A stretch of 64,000 bases of DNA from Comamonas_C sp026954015. GTDB lineage: Bacteria > Pseudomonadota > Gammaproteobacteria > Burkholderiales > Burkholderiaceae_C. Positions 56,211 to 64,000 of this stretch are shown piece by piece; within the stretch, counting starts at the first letter, position 1, and the number at the start of each line of letters is the position of its first letter. The position numbers and the translations under genes are program-made. The notes below the pieces were generated by a model, which worked only from the letters and a program-made list of their open reading frames with translations, searched no databases and was not told the DNA's origin. The stretch covers positions 1-64,000 of the forward strand of contig JAPSFS010000005.1 of the NCBI GenBank assembly GCA_035063785.1. The letters are read 5' to 3'.

Positions 56211-57329
56211 ATGAAATCATCCTTTAGCCTGCATACCCTCGTGGCGGCACTGAGCCTGGCGGGCGCCTCGCTCGCGTTTCCCGCGCACGCCCAGATCAAG
56301 ATCGCGATGGTGATCCCCGCCACCGGCCCGCTCACGCAGTACGGCGACATGATCAAGGAAGGCGTGACCACCGCGGTCGAAGTAGCCAACGCCGCCGGCG
56401 GCATCAATGGCCAGAAGATCGAAACCGTGGTGGTGGACGACGCCTGCGAACCCAAGCAGGGTCCGGTGGCCGCCAACCGCGTGGTGAACGACAAGATCCA
56501 CTTCGTCGTCGGGCCGGTGTGCTCGGGCGCATCGATCGCCGCCGCGCCGATCTACAACAACGAAGGCGTCGTCGTCGTCACCCCGTCGGCCACCTCGCCC
56601 ACGCTCACCGACGGCAAGAACTACCACTACATCTTCCGTACCATCGGGCGCGACGACCAGCAGGGCCCGTCGGCGGCCAAGTTCATCGTCGAGAAGATCA
56701 AGCCCAAGAAGGTCGCGGTGCTGCATGACAAGCAGTCGTACGGCCAGGGCATCGCCTCCAACGTGCGCGACGACCTGAAGAAGGCCGGCGTGGACGTGGC
56801 GCTGTTTGAAGGCATCAACGCCGGCGACAGCGACTATTCCGCCGTCATCACCAAGCTCAAGAGCGCGGGCGTGGACTTCGTCTACTACGGCGGCTACCAC
56901 CCCGAGATGGGCCTGCTGCTGCGCCAGGCGGGCGAGCAGGGGCTGAAGGTCAAGATGATGGGCCCTGAGGGCGTAGGCAACCCCGAGATCAACGCGATCG
57001 CGGGCCCCGCTGTCGAAGGCATGCTGCTCACGCTGCCGGCCGACTTCGCGTCCAACCCCAAGAACGCGGCCGTCGTGAAGGCCTTCAAGGACAAGAAGCG
57101 TGACCCGTCGGGCGCGTTCCAGCTCACCTCCTACGCCGCTACCGAAGTGATCCTGGACAGCATCAAGGCCGTCGGCAACGACGCCAAGAAGGTGGCCGAC
57201 TACATGCACAAGACCACGTTTGAAACGCCGCTGGGCGCGACGAGCTGGGACGCCAAGGGCGACCTGAAGGCGTTCGAGTTCCAGGTTTTCGAGTGGCACA
57301 AGGACGGCTCCAAGAGCCTCGTCAAGTAA
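56211..57329 (+). CDS. livJ: Branched-chain amino acid ABC transporter substrate-binding protein
   Basis: A 372-aa periplasmic binding protein for leucine/isoleucine/valine or related amino acids. It has a Sec signal peptide (residues ~1-28, ending AHAQ) followed by the family start IKIAMVIPATGPLTQYGDMIKEG, and the VVDDACEPKQGPVAANRVVND block. It heads a complete Liv set (binding protein, two permeases, two ATPases). A large stem-loop separates it from livH, as is usual to favour binding-protein expression. Confidence 0.94.
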   Translation: MKSSFSLHTLVAALSLAGASLAFPAHAQIKIAMVIPATGPLTQYGDMIKEGVTTAVEVANAAGGINGQKIETVVVDDACEPKQGPVAANRVVNDKIHFVVGPVCSGASIAAAPIYNNEGVVVVTPSATSPTLTDGKNYHYIFRTIGRDDQQGPSAAKFIVEKIKPKKVAVLHDKQSYGQGIASNVRDDLKKAGVDVALFEGINAGDSDYSAVITKLKSAGVDFVYYGGYHPEMGLLLRQAGEQGLKVKMMGPEGVGNPEINAIAGPAVEGMLLTLPADFASNPKNAAVVKAFKDKKRDPSGAFQLTSYAATEVILDSIKAVGNDAKKVADYMHKTTFETPLGATSWDAKGDLKAFEFQVFEWHKDGSKSLVK

Positions 57330-57345
57330 AGCCGCTTCCAGGCTG

Positions 57346-57401
57346 AGCGCCGCCGCCCTGTCGTCGCGACCCTCCAGTTGACGACACAGGCAGGCGGCGC
57401 T
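57346..57401 (+). terminator. Large intercistronic stem-loop between livJ and livH
   Basis: AGCGCCGCC pairs with GGCGGCGCT (9 bp), and further in CTGTCGTC pairs with GACGACACAG with a 2-nt bulge. No T-run follows, so it probably acts as a partial terminator or a barrier to 3' decay that keeps livJ mRNA abundant. Confidence 0.6.
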
Positions 57402-57450
57402 GTCGTATCTGCCCTGAGCGCCTGTTCAGGAACTGTCCACGGAGCCCGGC

Positions 57451-58376
57451 ATGTCGGATTTCCTGCCCCAGCTGCTGCAGCAGCTCTTCAACGGCCTGTC
57501 TCTGGGCGCGATCTACGCGCTGATCGCGATCGGCTACACGATGGTGTACGGCATCATCGGCATGATCAACTTCGCGCACGGCGAGATCTACATGATCGGG
57601 GCCTACGTCGGCCTCGTCACGCTCTCGGCCGTGGGCGTGCAAAGCGGCCTGCCGGTCTGGCTCATCATCGCGCTCATGCTCCTCGTGGCAGTGCTCGTGA
57701 CGGCGGTCTACGGCTACGTGGTCGAGCAGCTCGCCTACAAGCCGCTGCGTGACAGCCCGCGCCTGGTACCCCTGATTTCCGCCATCGGCATGTCCATCTT
57801 CCTGCAGAACTGGATGGCGCTGGGCCAGGGCGCGCGTGACATGGCCGTGCCTGCGCTGATTCCGGGGGCGATGCGCTTTGCCGGTGGCGACGGTTTTGAA
57901 ATCTACATCCCCTATGCGCGCGTGCTGGTGATTGTCGTCACCGTGGTGCTGATGGTGCTGCTCACGCTCTACATCCGCAATTCGCGCATGGGCCGCGCCA
58001 GCCGCGCCTGCTCGCAGGACATGCACATGGCCAACCTGCTGGGCATAGACACCAACCGCGTGATCTCCTTCACCTTTGTCCTGGGCGCCATGCTCGCGGC
58101 GGTGGGCGGCATCCTGATTGCACTGGCCGTCGGCAAGCTCAATCCCTTCATCGGCTTCATCGCCGGCATCAAAGCCTTCACCGCCGCGGTGCTGGGCGGC
58201 ATCGGCAGCATTCCGGGCGCGATGCTCGGCGGCGTGATCCTGGGCATCGCCGAGACGCTGGCCGCCGCCTACATCTCCTCCGAATACAAGGACATCGTGG
58301 CCTTTGCGCTGCTGGTGCTGATCCTCATGTTCCGCCCCACCGGACTGCTGGGCAAGCCCGAGGTGGAGAAAGTCTG

Positions 58377-58377
<1 letters not shown>
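57451..58377 (+). CDS. livH: Branched-chain amino acid ABC transporter permease LivH
   Basis: A 308-aa inner-membrane permease with eight or so hydrophobic helices. It has the typical N-terminus LQQLFNGLSLGAIYALIAIGYTMVYGIIGMINFAHGEIYMIGAY and the later AFTAAVLGGIGSIPGAMLGG segment. Its stop overlaps the livM start by 1 nt (TGATG). Confidence 0.96.
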
Positions 58378-59629
<1,252 letters not shown>

Positions 59630-59633
<4 letters not shown>

Positions 59634-60397
59634 GCGCCCCGCTGCTGTCCGTGCAAGGCCTGAGCATGCGCTTCGGCGGCCTGCTCGCGGTCGATGGCAT
59701 CGCGTTCGACGTCGCGCCACAGGAGGTGTTCGCGATCATCGGCCCCAACGGCGCGGGCAAGACCACCGTGTTCAACTGCATCAGCGGCTTCTACAAGCCG
59801 ACCACGGGCAGCATCACGCTGGAGGGCCGGAGCATCGCGGGCCACAGCAGCCACCACGTGGCCAACCATGGCGTGGTGCGCACCTTCCAGAACGTGCGCC
59901 TGTTCAAGACCATGACGGTGCTGGAGAACCTGCTCGTGGCGCAGCACCGCCACCACCGCCCGCCGCCGCTGTCGGGCCTGTTCAACACGCGGCGTTACCG
60001 CGAAAGCGAGCAGCTCAAGATCCAGGAGGCGCTCAAGTGGCTGGACGTCATGGAACTGCGCCAGTACGCCAACCGCGAAGCCGGCAACCTCGCCTATGGC
60101 CACCAGCGGCGTCTGGAAATCGCACGCTGCATGATCACCGGCCCGCGCCTGCTGATGCTCGACGAACCCGCCGCGGGCCTGAACCCGCAGGAGAAGAAAG
60201 ACCTGCAGCAGCTCATCGACCGGCTGCGCCGCGAATACGGCGTGACCGTGCTGCTCATCGAACACGACATGGGCCTGGTGATGGGCGTCTCCGAGCGCAT
60301 CCTGGTGATGGAATACGGCCGCCCGATCGCGCTGGACGCGCCCGAGGCCATCCGCAACGACGAGAAGGTCATCAAGGCCTACCTGGGAGAAGCCTGA
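59630..60397 (+). CDS. livG: Branched-chain amino acid ABC transporter ATP-binding protein LivG
   Basis: A 255-aa ATPase. Walker A GPNGAGKTT, the signature-position segment LAYGHQRRLEIAR and Walker B LLMLDEPAAGLNP are present, with the family end KVIKAYLGEA. The LAYGHQRR signature is the normal LivG variant of LSGGQ. It overlaps livM by 4 nt and livF by 1 nt. Confidence 0.96.
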
Positions 60398-61116
60398 TGG
60401 CGGCCAGCACCCCCATGCTCGCGGTGGAAAAGCTCTCCACCCACTACGGCGCGATCTGCGCGGTCAACGAGGTCAGCCTGCACGTGGACCAGGGCGAGAT
60501 CGTCTCGCTGATCGGCTCCAACGGCGCGGGCAAGACCTCGCTCCTGATGACCATCTGCGGCACGCCGCGCGCCAGCGGCGGCAGGGTGCTGCTCGAGGGC
60601 CAGGACATCACGGGGCTGCCGACGCACGAGATCATGCGCAAGGGCCTCGCCGTCTCGCCCGAGGGGCGACGCGTGTTCCCCGGCCTCACGGTGGTCGAGA
60701 ACCTGAAGATGGGCGGCTTCTTCCTGGACAAGGCCGCGGGCGACGCGGGCGTGGCGCACGTGTTCGACCTGTTTCCGCGCTTGAAGGATCGCGCCAGTCA
60801 GCGCGCGGGCACCATGAGCGGCGGCGAGCAGCAGATGCTCGCCATCGGCCGCGCGCTCATGAGCGCTCCGCGCCTGCTGCTGCTCGACGAGCCCACGCTG
60901 GGCCTGGCGCCACTCATCATCGCGCAGATCTTCGAGATCATCGAGACCATCCGCGCCGACGGCGTGACCGTCTTCCTCGTAGAGCAGAACGCCAACCGCG
61001 CGCTCTCGATCGCCGACCGCGGCTACGTGCTGGAAAACGGCCGCCTGGTGCTCGAAGACACGGGCAAGAACCTGCTGGCCAACCCGGATATCCGCAAGGC
61101 CTACCTGGGGGGCTGA
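60397..61116 (+). CDS. livF: Branched-chain amino acid ABC transporter ATP-binding protein LivF
   Basis: A 239-aa ATPase, the second of the Liv pair. It shows Walker A GSNGAGKTS, signature MSGGEQQ, Walker B LLLLDEPTLGLAP and the end DIRKAYLGG. It is the last gene of the liv operon; a 138-nt spacer with a promoter-like TACGAT follows. Confidence 0.96.
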   Translation: MAASTPMLAVEKLSTHYGAICAVNEVSLHVDQGEIVSLIGSNGAGKTSLLMTICGTPRASGGRVLLEGQDITGLPTHEIMRKGLAVSPEGRRVFPGLTVVENLKMGGFFLDKAAGDAGVAHVFDLFPRLKDRASQRAGTMSGGEQQMLAIGRALMSAPRLLLLDEPTLGLAPLIIAQIFEIIETIRADGVTVFLVEQNANRALSIADRGYVLENGRLVLEDTGKNLLANPDIRKAYLGG

Positions 61117-61205
61117 CGCCGGGACGCGGTCACCCGCGCGACTTCCAGGCCAAACCGACACTCTTTTTAGGGGGTTTCCCTGCCACCGCCCCGTGGGCAT
61201 GCGAC

Positions 61206-61236
61206 TACGATCAAAAACGCCCGCAGGCCCTGCGGG
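61206..61236 (+). promoter_or_regulatory. Candidate promoter and 5' hairpin of the lipoprotein hydrolase gene
   Basis: TACGAT (61206-61211) could be a -10 box. Just downstream, CCCGCAG-GCC-CTGCGGG (61220-61236) would form a hairpin at the very 5' end of the transcript, about 18 nt before the start codon. Confidence 0.35.
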
Positions 61237-61254
61237 TGTATTCGGAGATCGGCA

Positions 61255-62805
61255 ATGAAACTTACGACTGGACTGGCCATGGCAGGCGCCGTGGCCGTGC
61301 TGGCGGCGTGCGGAGGCGGCTCGGACCTGGGTGGCGAAACCCAGGTCGATGACAGCGGCGCCCGCGGCTCGCTCGTGTACAACCCGCCGCTGCAGGTCAC
61401 CGCGCTCGCGGCGGACGCTTTCACCCAGCAACTGCAGGCCGGTGGCGCCAGCGGGCAGGCGCTGCTCGCGGTTGCCGGCACGCCCAAATGCGACGTGAGC
61501 GTGCGCTATTTCGAATACGGCACCGTGGGCGGCGCGGGCGAGGCCACCAACGCCTCGGGCGCGCTCATGGTGCCCTCGGGCGCGGCAGCGGGATGCGGCG
61601 GCCCGCACCCCATCGTGCTGTACGCGCACGGCACCGACACGAACCGCGACTACAACATCGCCGACATCACCAATCCCGCCCGCGCCGGGGCATCGGAGGG
61701 CACGCTGCTGGCCGCCATGTTCGCGGCCCAGGGCTACATCGTGGTCGCGCCCAACTACGCGGGCTACGACGTATCGAAACTCAGCTACCACCCCTACCTG
61801 AACGCCGATCAGCAGTCCAAGGACATGATCGACGCGCTCACCGCCGCGCGCAAGGCGCTGCCCGCCGTCGGCGGCGAGGACAGCGGCAAGCTCTTCGTCA
61901 CCGGCTACTCCCAGGGTGGCCACGTGGCGATGGCGACGCACCGCGCGCTGCAGACCGCCGGCGTGTCCGTGACCGCCTCGGCGCCGATGTCCGGCCCCTA
62001 CGCACTGGGCGCCTTTGGCGACGCGGTGTTCTACGGCAACGTGAATCTGGGCTCCACCGTGTTCACGCCGATGCTCACCACGAGCTACCAGAAGGCCTAC
62101 GGCAACATCTACACGCAGCCGTCGGACTGGTTCGAGGCGCCCTACGCGAGCGGCATCGAAGCCCTGCTGCCTTCCACCACGGCGCTGGGCGACCTTATCG
62201 CGCAGGGCAAGCTGCCCGAATCGCACCTCTTCAGCAATGTCTCGCCCGGCCCGGCGTTCGACGCGATCACGCCGCCCACGCAGCCACCCGAGCTTGCACC
62301 GCTCTTCGCGCTGGGCTTCGGCAGCGACAACCTCGTGAAGAACAGCGCCCGCGTGGCCTTCCTCGCCGACGCGCAGGAACACCCTGATGGCGCCGTGCCG
62401 ACCGCCACGACGGGCATGCCCGCCACGGGCGCTGCCAACCCCATGCGCCAGGCCTTCATCAAGAACGACCTGCGCGGCTGGACACCGCAAAGCCCCGTCC
62501 TGCTGTGCGGGGGCAACGCCGATCCGATCGTCTTCTACAACATCAACACCGGGTTGATGGCGCAACTGTGGTCATCGCTGGTGACGGCCCACCTCGTGAC
62601 GGTGCTGGACGTGGATTCGGCTCCCGCCGATGCCACCGACCCCTTCGCCGCGGCCAAGGTCGGCTTCGCGCAGGCCAAGGCCGCCACCGCGAGCCAAGGC
62701 GGCACGAACGCGGTCGTGCAGGCCTACCACGGCACGCTGGTACCGCCGTTCTGCGCCGCAGCCGCGCGCGGGTTCTTCCAGCAGGTGCTGGCAACCCCAA
62801 GCTGA
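61255..62805 (+). CDS. Secreted alpha/beta-hydrolase lipoprotein
   Basis: A 516-aa lipoprotein: signal peptide with lipobox LAAC (Cys 19), then a Gly/Ser-rich spacer. The hydrolase part shows the HGT oxyanion region (VLYAHGTDTNRD) and a nucleophile elbow GYSQGG (Ser ~residue 221), with a candidate acid near CGGNADPIVFYN and His in AYHGTLVPPFC, as in secretory lipase/esterase-like proteins. Substrate unknown: esters, lipids or polyesters are possible. ompW follows 27 nt later on the same strand. Confidence 0.82.
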   Translation: MKLTTGLAMAGAVAVLAACGGGSDLGGETQVDDSGARGSLVYNPPLQVTALAADAFTQQLQAGGASGQALLAVAGTPKCDVSVRYFEYGTVGGAGEATNASGALMVPSGAAAGCGGPHPIVLYAHGTDTNRDYNIADITNPARAGASEGTLLAAMFAAQGYIVVAPNYAGYDVSKLSYHPYLNADQQSKDMIDALTAARKALPAVGGEDSGKLFVTGYSQGGHVAMATHRALQTAGVSVTASAPMSGPYALGAFGDAVFYGNVNLGSTVFTPMLTTSYQKAYGNIYTQPSDWFEAPYASGIEALLPSTTALGDLIAQGKLPESHLFSNVSPGPAFDAITPPTQPPELAPLFALGFGSDNLVKNSARVAFLADAQEHPDGAVPTATTGMPATGAANPMRQAFIKNDLRGWTPQSPVLLCGGNADPIVFYNINTGLMAQLWSSLVTAHLVTVLDVDSAPADATDPFAAAKVGFAQAKAATASQGGTNAVVQAYHGTLVPPFCAAAARGFFQQVLATPS

Positions 62806-62832
62806 CCACGGCGACACAAGGAAGGAAGCGCC

Positions 62833-63528
62833 ATGAACCGCATCACCCACCATGCCCTGTACGGCGCGGCACTGCTGCTGCTGAGCACCAGCGCGAGCGC
62901 GCAATGGACGCTGCGCGCGGGCGCGACGCACATCGCGCCCCACTCCTCGGCCACCGACGCCGTCGGCCCCCTGCTGCCCGGGCCGCCCTCGGGCATCAGC
63001 ATCGACGTGAAGGACCGGGCAACGGTGTTCTTCTCGGTCGCCTACGGCCTGAATACCCACATGGAGCTGGAACTGGCGATGGGCTACCCGCCCACGCACG
63101 ACGTGAACGCCAAAATCGCCTCGTTCCTGCCACCGTCGATCCAGGCCTTCGACGGCCAGCGCGTGGCGCGGGTGCGCCAGCTCGCGCCCACGCTGTTCTT
63201 CAACTACAAGTTCGGCGAAGCCACCAGCCAGTGGCGCCCCTTCGTCGGCCTGGGCGTGAACTACACCAACTTCGACAAGCGCACCTCCACGGCCGCCAAC
63301 AACGCGCTCAACGGTGGGCCGACAGACCTGCGCCTGTCGGACTCCTGGGGCCTCGCCGCGCAGGCCGGCCTGAGCTACCGCATCGACGACCACTGGTCGA
63401 TCATGGGCTCCATCGCCACGGCCCGCGTCAAGACCAGGCTCACGACCAGCACCGCTGGCGTGCGGCGCAATATCGACATCCGCTTCCACCCGGTGGTGCT
63501 GACGCTGGCCGCGAGCTACAGCTTCTGA
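62833..63528 (+). CDS. ompW: OmpW family outer-membrane protein
   Basis: A 231-aa eight-stranded beta-barrel of the OmpW family, thought to admit small hydrophobic molecules to the periplasm. Signal peptide at residues ~1-23 (ending SASAQ), followed by the OmpW-like WTLRAGATHIAPH start, the ELELAMGYP segment and a terminal aromatic residue (SYSF) expected for outer-membrane insertion. It probably shares a transcript with the preceding hydrolase. A clear terminator follows. Confidence 0.9.
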   Translation: MNRITHHALYGAALLLLSTSASAQWTLRAGATHIAPHSSATDAVGPLLPGPPSGISIDVKDRATVFFSVAYGLNTHMELELAMGYPPTHDVNAKIASFLPPSIQAFDGQRVARVRQLAPTLFFNYKFGEATSQWRPFVGLGVNYTNFDKRTSTAANNALNGGPTDLRLSDSWGLAAQAGLSYRIDDHWSIMGSIATARVKTRLTTSTAGVRRNIDIRFHPVVLTLAASYSF

Positions 63529-63552
63529 ACGGCGCCCGGCGCCATGTGAACC

Positions 63553-63578
63553 AGCCGACCCTCGGGTCGGCTTTTTTC
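63553..63578 (+). terminator. Rho-independent terminator after ompW
   Basis: AGCCGACC-CTCG-GGTCGGCT followed by TTTTTTC: an 8-bp GC-rich stem, 4-nt loop and T-run, the clearest intrinsic terminator in the window. Confidence 0.85.
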
Positions 63579-63639
63579 TTGAAATACTGCGCTTTCAGTC
63601 GCTGCTGGCGTTTGCCAGACACCTGTTCTATTTATAAAA

Positions 63640-63682
63640 AATGTAGCTCCAGCGGCCGTCCATCAAGCGCCATCAGCTATCA
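63640..63682 (-). repeat. Family I dispersed palindromic element, copy 8
   Basis: On the minus strand: GATAGCTGATGGCGCTTGAT, GGACGGCCGCTGGAGC, then ACATTTTTT. It lies between the ompW terminator and the 3' end of the phosphofructokinase gene. Confidence 0.75.
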
Positions 63683-63693
63683 CGACAATAGCG

Positions 63694-64000
63694 TTACGGC
63701 GCATTCCCCAGGCACACGCCGATGTCGCGCGCCATGGTCACCAGCTCATGGTCCGGCGGGACGGTGCGCTGCACGTTGGCCACGCAGGCCATCGCCACGC
63801 TGGAGATGCGCGCGCCACTGAGGGTCACCATTTCGCCGAAGCGCCGCGCCAGCACCAGCTCGGCCGCGTGGTGGCCAAAGCGCGTGGCGAGCACCCGATC
63901 GAACGGCGTGGGCTCGCCGCCGCGCTGCACGTGGCCGAGCACCGTCGTGCGCACCTCGCTGTTCAGGAGCGGCTGCAGTTGCAGGCGCAGCACGTGGCCC
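63694..64000 (-). CDS. pfkA: 6-phosphofructokinase, C-terminal fragment (5' end outside window)
   Basis: The last ~102 codons of an ATP- or pyrophosphate-dependent phosphofructokinase on the minus strand; the frame is open at the right edge. The PfkA motif GHVQRGGEPTPFDRVLATRFG is diagnostic and contains the substrate-binding His and Arg. The remaining part shows the usual EMVTLSGARI-like ending. Which phosphoryl donor is used cannot be told from this part. Confidence 0.9.
   Translation of the reverse strand, partial: GHVLRLQLQPLLNSEVRTTVLGHVQRGGEPTPFDRVLATRFGHHAAELVLARRFGEMVTLSGARISSVAMACVANVQRTVPPDHELVTMARDIGVCLGNAP

Overview
The window is chromosomal DNA of a GC-rich betaproteobacterium, most likely family Comamonadaceae (Acidovorax/Alicycliphilus/Comamonas-like). 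The evidence is the very high third-position GC, the familiar Burkholderiales neighbourhoods (pyrG-kdsA-DUF1330-eno-ftsB; fimV-truA-trpFBA-accD; leuC-entericidin-leuD-leuB-asd; a TAXI-type TRAP operon with DUF1850) and at least eight copies of a short palindrome-like repeat built around AGCTGCTTGCGCTTG, which I associate from memory with this family. The call rests on reading the sequence; no database was searched. Nearly all the DNA is core or house-keeping. I see no rRNA, tRNA, CRISPR array, prophage or intact insertion sequence.

Layout. 0-3.8 kb: 3' end of pyrG, then kdsA, a DUF1330 gene, eno and ftsB. 3.8-7.1 kb: a minus-strand operon (gamma-carbonic anhydrase, Hsp33, MBL-fold hydrolase) divergent from a di-iron DUF455 gene. 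7.2-9.8 kb: two tandem paralogues with a degenerate EAL domain plus HDOD. 9.8-15.3 kb: xerD, divergent from a TAXI solute-binding protein, fused TRAP permease, DUF1850 protein and AEC transporter. 15.4-18.7 kb: queG divergent from tsaE-amiC, then a small cupin. 18.9-27.1 kb: an Lrp-type regulator and a purine-salvage block (xdhA, xdhB, LysR, NCS2 permease, guaD) without xdhC. 27.3-31.4 kb: DedA, mutL, gdhA. 31.7-33.5 kb: an A/T-richer two-gene ring-hydroxylating oxygenase cassette. 33.9-37.9 kb: an exported unknown, a degenerate ABC ATPase, an ABC exporter and a 2OG-Fe(II) oxygenase. 38-40.2 kb: a 5'-truncated tyrosine phenol-lyase-like remnant and a LysR gene. 40.2-45 kb: leuC, entericidin, leuD, leuB, asd. 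45.4-52.5 kb: fimV, truA, trpF, trpB, trpA, accD. 52.6-56.1 kb: YggT, LON-domain protein, lysS, MscS-like channel. 56.2-61.1 kb: a complete Liv branched-chain amino-acid ABC operon. 61.3-63.5 kb: a secreted hydrolase lipoprotein and OmpW. 63.7-64 kb: the C-terminal end of a 6-phosphofructokinase.

The most interesting signals lie between genes. Two families of short dispersed palindromic elements occur, and members of the first are read in frame inside mutL and the DUF455 gene. A 33-codon upstream ORF ending in Thr-Thr-Lys-Thr-Thr-Thr-Ile precedes asd and looks like an amino-acid-sensing leader peptide. Several genes have a -10 box only 6-8 nt before the start codon, suggesting leaderless transcripts. 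The oxygenase cassette and the truncated lyase are the best candidates for laterally acquired or decaying DNA.
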